Below are positions 16,210 through 24,077 of a stretch of 34,632 nucleotides of DNA, in pieces (the stretch's first letter is position 1; each line of letters opens with the position of its first letter). This DNA comes from DASVNK01 sp964478815. Its GTDB lineage: Bacteria > Verrucomicrobiota > Verrucomicrobiia > Limisphaerales > SXQI01. The notes beneath the pieces are model-generated. The model did no database searches. It saw only the letters and a program-made list of their open reading frames with translations, and was not told the origin of the DNA. The stretch covers positions 1 through 34,632 of the forward strand of contig CAYZKY010000056.1 in assembly GCA_964478815.1 (NCBI GenBank), in the 5' to 3' direction. The position numbers were made by a program, and so were the translations under genes.

Positions 16210-16246
16210 ATTCTGCCCATGAACCTGTCAGGTTCATGGGCAGAAT
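16210..16246. repeat. Perfect 18-bp-arm palindrome between two VapBC pairs
   Basis: The arm ATTCTGCCCATGAACCTG (16210-16227), one central T, and its exact reverse complement (16229-16246) make a 37-base perfect inverted repeat. It sits between divergent toxin-antitoxin operons, 50 bases before one antitoxin start and 23 bases before the -35 box of the other. It could be a shared operator, a cruciform, or the scar of a mobile element. It is AT/GC-mixed and has no T-run suited to a terminator. Confidence 0.9.
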
Positions 16247-16268
16247 TGATGAGGGTGAATCCTGCGCT

Positions 16269-16297
16269 TTGCGGCGGAGCCAGTCTTCCGCTACCGT
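16269..16297 (+). promoter_or_regulatory. Promoter of the rightward vapBC pair, probably leaderless
   Basis: TTGCGG (16269-16274), a 17-base spacer, TACCGT (16292-16297), 6 bases, then ATG at 16304. The same geometry is seen before the vapB gene at 2270. No Shine-Dalgarno sequence is present. Confidence 0.55.
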
Positions 16298-16303
16298 AGG
16301 CAT

Positions 16304-16558
16304 ATGGTCACCGACACGATTCGCACGGTTGCGAGAACGACTGCGGAAGGCGAACTCCATCTCCATCTCGATCCGGGCTGGGCCGATCGAGATGTTGCCG
16401 TTACCGTCCAGTGGCAGCCCGATGCTTCGGCGACACCGGCCCGTCGTGCCAGCCCGCGGGAATGGCCCACCGGATATTTCGAGGAACTTCCGGGCTCCAT
16501 GCCGGAGCTGCGCCGCGCTCCCCAGGGAACTCCCGAACCGCGCCGGCCTCTGCAGTGA
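16304..16558 (+). CDS. Putative antitoxin of a VapC-type pair
   Basis: An 84-residue protein that I cannot place in a named family. Residues 1-37 (TIRTVARTTAEGELHLHLD then DVAVTVQWQP) alternate like a small beta barrel similar in outline to the short antitoxins found before FitB-type PIN genes; residues 38-84 are rich in Pro, Arg and Glu and likely disordered until bound. The antitoxin role rests on position: its stop codon overlaps the start of the PIN toxin in GTGA. It is preceded by a leaderless-type promoter and the 37-base palindrome. Confidence 0.65.
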   Translation: MVTDTIRTVARTTAEGELHLHLDPGWADRDVAVTVQWQPDASATPARRASPREWPTGYFEELPGSMPELRRAPQGTPEPRRPLQ

Positions 16559-16956
16559 AATTCCTCCCTGACACCAATGCCTGTGTTGCGTTCCTTCGGG
16601 AAGGTAACCGCTCCCTCAGGGAACGATGGAGACGTTGTTCGCCCGACGACCTCGTCATGGGCGCGGTCGTGATCTATGAATTGCGCCATGGCGCGGAATC
16701 CTGCGCGAACCCGGCTCGCGAGCATGCGCGCTTGGACCAGTTCCTGGAACCGTACGATGTGCTTCCGTTCGATACGGGCTCGGCCCTCGAATGCGCGCGC
16801 CTCCGCCGTGCGCTCGAACGCCTAGGCACTCCGATCGGGCCGTACGACTTGCAGATCGCGGCGATGGCCCTGCAACATCGGCTGAACCTCGTCACTCACA
16901 ACACCGCAGAGTTCGCTCGAGTGCCCGGCTTGCTGATGGAAGACTGGGAATCCTGA
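16555..16956 (+). CDS. VapC/FitB-type PIN-domain ribonuclease toxin
   Basis: A 133-residue PIN-domain protein starting at GTG 16555 (KFLPDTNACVAFLREGN), within the antitoxin stop codon. Catalytic acidic residues are D6, E42 (VVIYELRHGAE) and D98 (IGPYDLQIAA). The fourth position is Asn (N116 in THNTAEFARVPGL), normal for the FitB-like subfamily with this TxNxxEF signature. A longer frame opening at 16411 runs through the antitoxin and is not used. The expected function is a Mg2+-dependent RNA endonuclease held inactive by the upstream protein. The C-terminal GLLMEDWE is the usual family end. Confidence 0.88.
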   Translation: MKFLPDTNACVAFLREGNRSLRERWRRCSPDDLVMGAVVIYELRHGAESCANPAREHARLDQFLEPYDVLPFDTGSALECARLRRALERLGTPIGPYDLQIAAMALQHRLNLVTHNTAEFARVPGLLMEDWES

Positions 16957-17018
16957 CTGTGACGCGCTGGCTTCGGGCGGCGACTCGGCTTCGTCCAGAG
17001 AGTCTCCCTGCCTCACGG

Positions 17019-17936
17019 CTACTTGGTCATCGCCGGCCGCGGCCGCGGCTTGTGAACGGACAGAATGTCGGTCTGGTGCCGGTGCCCCGATTTCGTGCCG
17101 TTGGTATAATGACTTGTAAACACCGGACTGTTGAGTCGGCTCGAGGCCTTGCCGGTCTTCACCTCTTCCGTCAGGTCGGCTACGCTCTGGAGCACGCGCG
17201 TCGGCTGATACACATAATCGCCGATCGCTTCGAGCCGCGTCGACCCCGTGAGCACCAGAAACGATTGCATCCCGGCCTCGACCGCGCCGCGAATATCCGT
17301 CTCCATCGTGTCGCCGATCATCACCACCTGATCCGTGGCGTTAAGCGCAATTTCGGTCAGCTTCCGCCGGGCGCGATGAAACATGTAGCCGTTCGGCTTG
17401 CCCAGGTAGTACGCGCGGCGGCCCGTGCTCGCTTCAAGAAACGCGGCCGTCGAACCCGCTCCGGGGCGGGTTTTCTCGCTGGACACCGGGCACCAATTGT
17501 CCGGATTCGTCGCGAGAAGCAAAGCCCCGCGCTCAATGCACTCATGCGCTTTGACCAGCTTCTCCATGGTCGTGGCCCCTTCGCCGACGATCACGTAACG
17601 CGGCTGAATGCCATCGTTCGCGATCTTCCGCTCGTGCAAGGCGGTCAACAGGCCCCCTTCCCCGATGACGAAGACCGTGCAGCCCGGATCCGTTTCGCTC
17701 AGGAAATCCGCCGTGTTCAAAGCGGAGGTGTAGAAGTGGCGCGGCGTGAGGCCGTGGATGCCCAGATGTTCGAGCCGCACCGCGAGGTCCTGCGGCGTGG
17801 GCGCGGAATTGTTGGTGAGGAAAAGAAACGGAGTGCCCGTCGAGGTCAACTCCCGCACGAACTCCGCCGCTCCTTGGATCAACTGGTTTTCCCGGTAGAT
17901 AACGCCATCCATGTCGATCAGGTATCCCGTCTTCAT
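17019..17936 (-). CDS. HAD-IIA phosphatase, NagD-like
   Basis: A 305-residue cytoplasmic phosphatase. Motif I is D8-x-D10 in GYLIDMDGVIYRE, motif II is FLTNNSA, the lysine motif is in YLGKPNGYMF, and motif IV is VVMIGDTMETDIRGA, all HAD class IIA (NagD and 4-nitrophenylphosphatase group). The small-molecule phosphate substrate is not known. The start at 17936 puts motif I at residue 8; the frame to 18131 is not supported. The usual length is about 250-270, and the last 40 residues (rich in Ser, Thr, His, Lys) are an extra tail without family similarity. A -10-like TATACA lies 5 bases before the start on the minus strand. It is convergent with the VapC gene. Confidence 0.88.
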   Translation of the reverse strand: MKTGYLIDMDGVIYRENQLIQGAAEFVRELTSTGTPFLFLTNNSAPTPQDLAVRLEHLGIHGLTPRHFYTSALNTADFLSETDPGCTVFVIGEGGLLTALHERKIANDGIQPRYVIVGEGATTMEKLVKAHECIERGALLLATNPDNWCPVSSEKTRPGAGSTAAFLEASTGRRAYYLGKPNGYMFHRARRKLTEIALNATDQVVMIGDTMETDIRGAVEAGMQSFLVLTGSTRLEAIGDYVYQPTRVLQSVADLTEEVKTGKASSRLNSPVFTSHYTNGTKSGHRHQTDILSVHKPRPRPAMTK

Positions 17937-18277
17937 ATCAATGTATAAGCAGCTCCCCGAGGTCGATGCCGGTCGGCGATCTGAGCGAAAGGTGTTGGTT
18001 CCTCGGAGAATAGCCGCCGGGTTTGGGCGGCTGATGGCCATTAAGCACGATGCGTGCCAGTGCGGCGGGCCAGCGTCGGAGGGCCTATATGCGGCCCAAT
18101 TCGGCCCCTCACCCAAAACGCAATACGCCACCCTGTGCGAAAAGGACCATTACTGCGCGGCGCGAAATTGCGCTTTTCTACCCGGCCATCCCGCCGTCCG
18201 GGTAGTATCTCCCTGGCGGTTGCCTGGCGGCGACGCGCGCGCTTCGCGGCATTACCGCGGTCGCAGCACCCAATCGA
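17937..18277. other. Intergenic region with a copy of the thuA 3' end
   Basis: This 341-base stretch holds no convincing gene. Its right end, 18262-18291, is an imperfect direct repeat (25 of 30 bases by eye) of 19250-19279, which encodes the C-terminus of the ThuA protein. Read on the minus strand in another frame it gives VPRVIDWVLRPR and a stop, compared with HVARMIDWALGSTK in the intact gene. The copy overlaps the stop of the 126-residue gene. Confidence 0.5.
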
Positions 18278-18658
18278 TCACGCGCGGGACAAAGCATTGG
18301 CGCTCACGAACAGGTTGCGCTCGCGAAAGGCGGGCGGACTCTCCAGGATCAAAACCGCCCGTAGCGAAGCCATCGTCGACGCGAACCACGGGCGGTGCAA
18401 CTTGCGTTCCTCCTGCCCGGTCCAGGCGGGGCACGGCAAGCCGCGGGCGCGGGCGAGTTCCACCGCCGTGGCGGCCAGGTAAGCGTCCTGAATTTGGCCG
18501 CGCTCGCCAAAGCGGGGCGCGAGGAGGCGCGGTGCCGCTTCAAGCCTGGCGGCGTGCGGAGCGGCGTAAAACTCATCGAGGAAATTCGGAAGCCAAAGAT
18601 CGAACTGATCGTCGTTCCAAGACAATTCCGCCACTTCCGCGATCGATCCGGGCCTCAT
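18278..18658 (-). CDS. Small protein coupled to a nucleotidyltransferase
   Basis: A 126-residue protein with no catalytic motif that I recognise. It begins MRPGSIAEVAELSWNDDQF and ends with LHRPWFASTMASLRAVLILESPPAFRERNLFVSANALSRA, split here by me only as reading; the second half (HRPWFA, ESPxAFxxRNLFV) resembles a widespread conserved hypothetical family often paired with nucleotidyltransferase genes in actinobacteria and cyanobacteria. The start at 18658 overlaps the nucleotidyltransferase stop (ATGA). It is probably the partner of that enzyme, either toxin or antitoxin. The C-terminal end overlaps a copy of the thuA 3' end, so the stop region may have been created when the module inserted. 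Confidence 0.65.
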   Translation of the reverse strand: MRPGSIAEVAELSWNDDQFDLWLPNFLDEFYAAPHAARLEAAPRLLAPRFGERGQIQDAYLAATAVELARARGLPCPAWTGQEERKLHRPWFASTMASLRAVLILESPPAFRERNLFVSANALSRA

Positions 18659-19227
18659 CCCGCCTCCTTCTCCTCGAACAACCCTTCCAGCAGATATTGC
18701 GCCCTCACCGGAATTCGTTGCGGCGGATAATACTGGGACACGATATCGAGCACAGCCTCGGCGGACTTCAGGCCCAAATGGCGAATGAGAAAGCGGATAT
18801 CCGCGACGTCCGACGGTTCGTCGCCGGAGTGACCCAGCCGGGCCGCCATGCACTTCATGGCAAGGAGGTACTCGGGCACTGGCATTGTCAGTCTCAGATT
18901 GTCAAACTGCGGCAGATTCCCCGATGTCGTTTCATGCTTGGCCGAGAGAAAACCTTTGACGCCGTCATTTAGCCAATCTTCCGGCAAGTTCTGTTCATGA
19001 GCGATCTGGTGGGCAGCTTCGCGGATCGTTTGCGTTGGCCGGAAGAGCGCGTCCACATCTTTCGTGGAAACGCGCGCCGTGAACGCCAGGACCATGACCG
19101 TGCCTCCGAACAGGCAAACCTCTCCGCATTCACCTCGCTTGGCCAGTTCCTCCGAAAGAGAACCCAGCGCACGCAGGATCAGCTCGCGCGTGAGGCGCGG
19201 TTGCTGCGGTTCCGCAGGCTTGGTCAT
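18655..19227 (-). CDS. Nucleotidyltransferase-fold protein (DUF6036/AbiEii-like)
   Basis: A 190-residue protein with the polymerase-beta nucleotidyltransferase signature: GG at 41-42 (CLFGGTVMVLAF) and the metal pair D57-x-D59 (STKDVDALF). The layout, with a long helical C-half (LLAMKCMAARLG, DVADIRFLIRHLG), follows the DUF6036/AbiEii-like set, some of which are toxins that modify tRNA and others antitoxins that AMPylate a toxin. It is coupled by a four-base overlap to a 126-residue protein, the layout of a two-gene toxin-antitoxin or defence module. It starts 9 bases behind the thuA stop, so it may be read from that promoter. Which partner is toxic is not decided by sequence. Confidence 0.78.
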   Translation of the reverse strand: MTKPAEPQQPRLTRELILRALGSLSEELAKRGECGEVCLFGGTVMVLAFTARVSTKDVDALFRPTQTIREAAHQIAHEQNLPEDWLNDGVKGFLSAKHETTSGNLPQFDNLRLTMPVPEYLLAMKCMAARLGHSGDEPSDVADIRFLIRHLGLKSAEAVLDIVSQYYPPQRIPVRAQYLLEGLFEEKEAG

Positions 19228-19236
19228 GCTTGGTCT

Positions 19237-20868
19237 CTACTTTGTCGATCCCAGCGCCCAATCGATCATCCGCGCGACATGCGTCCGGCCAAAGTCCGTT
19301 TCAAGCGGGCGCGTGTCGTGGCCGATCATCGTGTAGGCGAAGCGCCCCCCTTCGTACTCGCGCGTCCACGCCATCGGATGGTCCGCTCCCATCGCCTTGC
19401 CGCCGCGTTCCTTGAAGAGGGGCCGCACCGGGTCGTAGCTTTTTTCGTCCAGGGTCAAAAGAATTTGGACTCCGGGCAGCCCGCGCACGCTTTTCCCGAA
19501 GTTTAACCAATCTCCGTCCGCTTTGAAAACCGGCGGCAACCCCGCCAGCACCGGGTGGCTCGCCGCCGCCGGGTCGACCTGCACCTTGGCTGGGACATAT
19601 TCGGAGTCGCTATCGAAATCGGTGCCGAACAGCCCGGTAAACCACGGCCAGGTATCGTGATGAACCCCCGCCGCATGCATGGCCACGAGGCCGCGGCCGG
19701 ACCGAAACCACCGGGTAAATGCTTCCTGCTGCGCCGCATCCAGCGACTTCCCGATGTCGGTGGTGCTGACGAGCACCGCCGCATGGTACCGGCGCAAGTT
19801 TTCGTCCGTGAAGGCGGCCCCATCTTCCGTGACATCCACGGCCATCCCGTGGGCCGCCCCCAGTTCCACCAGCCAGTCATCGATCATCGGAATCGCCGGG
19901 TGCCGGTACCACGATGTCTTGGAAAAAACGAGCATCCGCTTGCCGGTCCAATCCGGCTTGGCCGCCTCGGCCGCGACTTTCCCACCCAGCCAGAGGCACG
20001 CGTTCTCGATGATCTTCAGCGGTTCGGTCTGCGTAAAGACACGGTAAGTCTCGTGGCCGGGGCGGAAGTAGAACACCTGGCCGCGGCCCAGGCCCCACAC
20101 CATCCCGCTGCGAAAGTGCTCCCCGCCCGCCCAATGCTCGCGAAAAATCAGTTCGTCCGGCTCCGGCACATGGAAGGGCTCGTCGTACATCTCGGTCTCG
20201 GGCAGCGTGAAGGTGGCCGGGAGGCCGCGGGCAATGGGGTGTTCCGGCAGCAAGGTCCGGAGAGTGCTCGGCTGCATCGGCGTGCAGCAGCTCGGGAAGA
20301 CGCAGGAGGGGCGTTCCAGCAGCACATGCCACTTTCCGTCCGGCCGCTTTTCGATCCGGGTGTCGAGGGACGGGCGCTCGGCCCGGCTGGGCAGGGCGTA
20401 GCTGCGCCACTGGATAAACTCCGGCTGGGCCTGCGCGCGTTCCGCCACCGGCAGGAGTTTCACCGCGTCCTGAATCGCCCGCGCCTCCATCGCCGTGCGG
20501 AAAGGCACCGACCAGTGGGCCGAATGCAGCGCCACCAAGGCCATCCGGCCCGCCTTCACCCGGGCCACGATCGCATCGCCCAGGCTCTGCGGGATGGCAT
20601 CATGCCGGACATGCCCCCACCAGATCAGCACATCCGTCTTCTCCAGCAGCGCCTTGGGCAATCCCTGCTCCGGCTGATCCAGATGCGCCGAAGTCACCTC
20701 CAGCCCGGGATTCTTCCGCAAATGCTCCGCCAGGTGATTCCCGAGAAAATTGGGATAAGCCCGCTTCTGCTCGGGCTGCTGCTCGTCCCACACCACCACC
20801 CGCACCGGATCGGCCTGGGCGAGCCAGGAGGACAGCACCGCCACCATCAAAATCAGACATCGCATCAT
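19237..20868 (-). CDS. Secreted protein with two ThuA domains
   Basis: A 543-residue exported protein. A signal peptide (MMRCLILMVAVLSSWLAQA) is followed by two glutamine-amidotransferase-like ThuA domains. The first, ~20-280, opens VRVVVWDEQQPEQKRAYPNF and has DVLIWWGH, LVALHSAHW and FYFRPGHE. The second, ~300-540, opens RMLVFSKTSWYRHPAIP and has AAVLVSTTDIGKSLD, GLVAMHAAGVHHDTW, HPMAWTREYEGGRFAYTMIGHD and a final HVARMIDWALG. ThuA proteins act in trehalose or other glycoside catabolism with unproven chemistry, and no catalytic Cys is obvious at the nucleophile site (a His-containing AMHAAG occurs instead). ATG 20868 matches a leaderless-type promoter and the signal peptide; the frame to 21069 is rejected. 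Confidence 0.86.
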   Translation of the reverse strand: MMRCLILMVAVLSSWLAQADPVRVVVWDEQQPEQKRAYPNFLGNHLAEHLRKNPGLEVTSAHLDQPEQGLPKALLEKTDVLIWWGHVRHDAIPQSLGDAIVARVKAGRMALVALHSAHWSVPFRTAMEARAIQDAVKLLPVAERAQAQPEFIQWRSYALPSRAERPSLDTRIEKRPDGKWHVLLERPSCVFPSCCTPMQPSTLRTLLPEHPIARGLPATFTLPETEMYDEPFHVPEPDELIFREHWAGGEHFRSGMVWGLGRGQVFYFRPGHETYRVFTQTEPLKIIENACLWLGGKVAAEAAKPDWTGKRMLVFSKTSWYRHPAIPMIDDWLVELGAAHGMAVDVTEDGAAFTDENLRRYHAAVLVSTTDIGKSLDAAQQEAFTRWFRSGRGLVAMHAAGVHHDTWPWFTGLFGTDFDSDSEYVPAKVQVDPAAASHPVLAGLPPVFKADGDWLNFGKSVRGLPGVQILLTLDEKSYDPVRPLFKERGGKAMGADHPMAWTREYEGGRFAYTMIGHDTRPLETDFGRTHVARMIDWALGSTK

Positions 20869-20876
20869 CGCCCCCC

Positions 20877-20905
20877 GAACTACCTTCCCCCTGATCCCCT
20901 GACAA
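20877..20905 (-). promoter_or_regulatory. Promoter of the double-ThuA gene, probably leaderless
   Basis: On the minus strand TTGTCA (20905-20900), a 17-base spacer, TAGTTC (20882-20877), 8 bases and the ATG at 20868. A run of six G in the 8 bases is too close to the ATG to act as a normal ribosome-binding site. Confidence 0.5.
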
Positions 20906-21399
20906 GCACGAACCAAACCCCGGCGCAATCCACTTCTGAGGTGGCCGTCGTCATCCGCTCGTCCCCAGTCGCCCCCGTTCCGGGTAGGACGGCCGTCCCG
21001 GCTGTCCGCGTCGGGCGTCTCGCCCGACGCCAGCCCCCGTCCGCCGACCAAGCTCCCTCTGACTGCCACTTCCGATCACAACGAAGCAGCCAGTGAAGCT
21101 GACGAGACACACGGGTGAAAGGCCCACCCGTCGAATGGGACGGTTCACGACGGAAAGGTCTGGTGCCTGTCCCGGCGCGAGGCGAGGAGGGGAAGCAGTC
21201 CAGGCATGAACCCGCGGGCCTGAAAGAGGCTGAACCACCGCGCATGAGCCTCGACCAGAAATTGAATCGGAGTCGCCGAACCACGGGTGTGATGGCGAGG
21301 TCCGAGGGCTGCGGAGCGGACCACCGTCAGCCTCCACCATCTCCAGCGGGGTCGGTGTGGCCAGCACGCTGGGGAAGGCCAGTCCGAGCACACAGCGGA
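20906..21399. other. Repeat-bearing intergenic region before the secreted repeat-protein gene
   Basis: No gene is supported in these roughly 500 bases. They contain a 10-bp perfect hairpin GCGTCGGGCG-TCT-CGCCCGACGC at 21008-21030, and the left copy of the ~109-base direct repeat (21271-21379). Open frames here (for example 21115-21468) are Pro/Arg-rich and have no family likeness. Confidence 0.5.
21271..21379. repeat. Direct repeat, left copy
   Basis: About 109 bases beginning AGTCGCCGAACCACGGG and running through GCGGAGCGGACCACCGTC to GGGGAAGGC. It matches 23683-23790 at about 10 substitutions and one gap by eye, in the same orientation. The copies flank the gene at 21465-23669. Confidence 0.85.
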
Positions 21400-21428
21400 T
21401 TGATTGCGACGGACGGTTTCGATACGAT
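21400..21428 (+). promoter_or_regulatory. Promoter of the secreted repeat-protein gene
   Basis: TTGATT (21400-21405), a 17-base spacer and TACGAT (21423-21428). Unlike the leaderless cases, a leader of about 30 bases remains before the ATG at 21465, but it lacks a Shine-Dalgarno sequence. The promoter starts 21 bases after the left direct repeat. Confidence 0.45.
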
Positions 21429-21464
21429 TCGCCCAGCGTCATCAACCGAGATGGATTCGATCCC

Positions 21465-23669
21465 ATGAAATCGAAGGTTTCTCTTCTGACCGCCGGTCTG
21501 CTGTGGTTTCTCAGCCTGAGTACGCCCGGCCAAACTCAATGGCATTTGCGGCACCCACTCCCGACCGCCAGTGGGCTGCTGGGGGCCACCTACGCGAATG
21601 GCCTCTTCGTCGCCGTCGGCTACCACCACACGATTATTACTTCGCCCGACGCGGCGGTCTGGACGGCGCGCTCTCCCGAGGGGGAGGCTCTGTTGACGGA
21701 TGTGGCTTATGGCAACGGCCGATTCGTCGTTGTCGGGGTCACGCGGGAAACCCCTGAGAGCGAGCATACCCTATTGGTTCTTACGTCCAGCGATGGAATC
21801 GATTGGCAAGCACAGCCGCCCCAGCCCGGCTTAATTCTCACGAAGCTCGTCTTCGCCGATGGCCTTTTCGTCGGAATCGGTGGCGTGCTCCAGCCCGAAG
21901 GTAGCGCGCGACCCGTCATCTGCTCGTCCCCCGATGGCCTCGCCTGGACGCAGCGTTGGGTTGGCCAAGACGAATATCGCTGGGGTTCCCTGGACCAACC
22001 GCATCGTCTGGTTGTGGGTGAGAATACGTTGGTGGTCACACTGGGCGATACCATTCTGGTTTCGACCAACGGCGTCGTTTGGAAGGCGTCCCCATCCCCC
22101 GTTGATGCCTCCGGTACCTGGACTACGTTGGCCTTGTCGTACGGAGCGGGGTCCTTCCTCGCCCTCGCCAACGTTCAGCCACAATGGGAGAATCCCCGCA
22201 GCGAGCAGGTCGAAGCCTGGCTCTCCGCCGATGGCGTGGAATGGGCGCGCCACCTCATCGAATCCGGCACGCCTGCTCGCCTTGGAGTCAGCGGGATTGC
22301 CTATGGGGACGGCCAATTCATAGGCGTGGGTCAATTACATGAAGATGCCGGTTCGAAAACCGTTGGCTTGGTATCGAAAGACGGCCGCCAATGGACGATC
22401 GGTCCGTTGACGGGGCTGGCTTTCAGTTACGGAGATGCCAGCGTTCATACCGTTTCTCGATTGTCATACGCCAATCGCACCTTCCTGCTGGTGGGGCAGC
22501 CACAGGTCGGTGCTGAGGGTGCGAACGTTTTTGCCCGCATCTTCACCTCCCCGGATGGTCTCGCCTGGACCCGTCGGCTCGGAGCCAACAATCCGCCACT
22601 CGCGGGAACTGCCGGTCCGCGCGGTTTGATCGCTCTGTCTCCGCGATACGAGCCGCCGGGCACGGTGGTCCTGCGCTCGCCGCAAGGCTCCGACTGGACC
22701 CCGGCCCAGGTGTTGGAAGGCAGCCTGTACCACTCGCTCGCGAGCAGCTCCGAATATTATATTGCCGCGGGCGATGCGGGCATTCTCACCTCGCCGGATG
22801 GAACCACCTGGACCCCGCGCCCCAGCGCCGGCCCGGGCTGGTATCGCTTGCGCGCCAGTGGCGGGAAGATTCTGGCGCTGGGCAGTGAATCGGGTGCGGC
22901 CAAGTTCGGCGTCTCCGGCAATGGAGAGGTTTGGGAGACGCGCCCCGTGAATTACCCTCAAGGCGTCGCGGATGTCGCCAGCGATGGGGAGAGCATCGTC
23001 ATCGTGGCGTCCGTTTTCGAGCCCGGTGCGTTTCGTCCGAGCGGGGTGATTTTACGGTCGTCTGGCGCCACCGGTTGGACCGAGGTGTATCGTGGAGCCG
23101 AACCGGTGCCCGATCTGGTGGCGTTCGGAAACGGTCGCTACGTGGCCATCGAACGTTATTTGACGGGCCATGCTCATGCCCTCCTGACCTCATCGAACGG
23201 AATTTCGTGGGCCAGCCATCCGCGTTTCGCGGAAAATGTGATCACCGACTTGATTTTCGCGGAGGGCCACTTTTACGCCACCGAGAACAACCTCGGCTCG
23301 CTGGAATTCCGGCTGTGGCGCTCCGCGGATGGGGTGCATTGGACGAGTTATCCGGTGAACCGGCACGCCTACAGCCCCACCCTTGCGGCCTCACCCCAAG
23401 GACTTTTCGCTTTCGCCGAAGGCGGGGTCATCTTGCAATCGCCGTGGGACCTGGCGATGGAGCAGGTGCGGCGCGGGTTGGACGGAACGGTGAGTTTTCG
23501 CGTACGGGGAGGCGGCTCAGGCCCGTTCACGGTCGAGGCCACCGGGAGTCTCGCGGTTCCAGATTGGCGCGCGATTCCGGTGAGCGTGATGAACTCCGAT
23601 CCGCCGACGGTCGTCGATGACGGCGCGGCCTCTTTTCCCACTCGTTTCTACCGCGTCCGACCGCAGTAA
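21465..23669 (+). CDS. Large secreted protein with propeller-like repeats
   Basis: A 734-residue exported protein. The signal peptide is KVSLLTAGLLWFLSLSTPGQT. The mature part has repeated units of about 50-60 residues built on ATYANGLFVAVG, DVAYGNGRFVVVG, GIAYGDGQFIGVG and FGNGRYVAI followed by TSSDGIDW, SSPDGLAWTQ, SPDGTTWT and SADGVHWTSY. This 'GNGxFVxVG ... SxDGxxW' pattern is that of sialidase-like or photosystem-stability-factor-like beta-propellers. The last ~60 residues (FTVEATGSLAVPDWRAI, ending FPTRFYRVRPQ) are shared with the protein at 26370-28730 and look like an export or anchoring module of verrucomicrobia. It is flanked by direct repeats. Ligand unknown. Confidence 0.8.
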   Translation: MKSKVSLLTAGLLWFLSLSTPGQTQWHLRHPLPTASGLLGATYANGLFVAVGYHHTIITSPDAAVWTARSPEGEALLTDVAYGNGRFVVVGVTRETPESEHTLLVLTSSDGIDWQAQPPQPGLILTKLVFADGLFVGIGGVLQPEGSARPVICSSPDGLAWTQRWVGQDEYRWGSLDQPHRLVVGENTLVVTLGDTILVSTNGVVWKASPSPVDASGTWTTLALSYGAGSFLALANVQPQWENPRSEQVEAWLSADGVEWARHLIESGTPARLGVSGIAYGDGQFIGVGQLHEDAGSKTVGLVSKDGRQWTIGPLTGLAFSYGDASVHTVSRLSYANRTFLLVGQPQVGAEGANVFARIFTSPDGLAWTRRLGANNPPLAGTAGPRGLIALSPRYEPPGTVVLRSPQGSDWTPAQVLEGSLYHSLASSSEYYIAAGDAGILTSPDGTTWTPRPSAGPGWYRLRASGGKILALGSESGAAKFGVSGNGEVWETRPVNYPQGVADVASDGESIVIVASVFEPGAFRPSGVILRSSGATGWTEVYRGAEPVPDLVAFGNGRYVAIERYLTGHAHALLTSSNGISWASHPRFAENVITDLIFAEGHFYATENNLGSLEFRLWRSADGVHWTSYPVNRHAYSPTLAASPQGLFAFAEGGVILQSPWDLAMEQVRRGLDGTVSFRVRGGGSGPFTVEATGSLAVPDWRAIPVSVMNSDPPTVVDDGAASFPTRFYRVRPQ

Positions 23670-23682
23670 TTAATTAATCCAG

Positions 23683-23790
23683 AGTCGCCGAGCCACGGGT
23701 GTGATGGCGAAGGCCGACGTCTGCGGAGCGGACCACCGTCAGCCTCCACCGTCTCCGGCGCGGTCGGTGGGGCCAGCACGCGGAGAAGGC
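23683..23790. repeat. Direct repeat, right copy
   Basis: The partner of 21271-21379, beginning 14 bases after the stop of the secreted repeat-protein gene. It contains the same GCGGAGCGGACCACCGTC core. This is a repeat unit, not a terminator: it has no strong hairpin with T-run. Confidence 0.85.
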
Positions 23791-24077
23791 GAGTCAGTTA
23801 AGCTGGGAGGTCTGTGCCCATGAGCGGGGAGCGATCCCAGGCTCAACCCGCCGGCCCAGCCGGTTCGCCCGGCCAGTAGGTGGCTGAGGGGGGCGAAACG
23901 CGACACTTGCCCCCGTTTGGTTCCGCCTGTAGGCGATCCGGGAGTCTCCCGCACCAAGCCTCGTCGACACGAAACCAAACCGTCAGTCGGTGCCTCACGG
24001 GGGCACTGTCCAGATGTCCGCCCAAGCCATTCCCCTCGCATCTCTATTCGCCTGATTTTCCGCTACTTACGCAAAAA

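Noticed and set aside
16210..16246. The palindrome as a rho-independent terminator
   Set aside because: It has no T-run on either side and lies between divergent promoters, where a terminator would not be useful.
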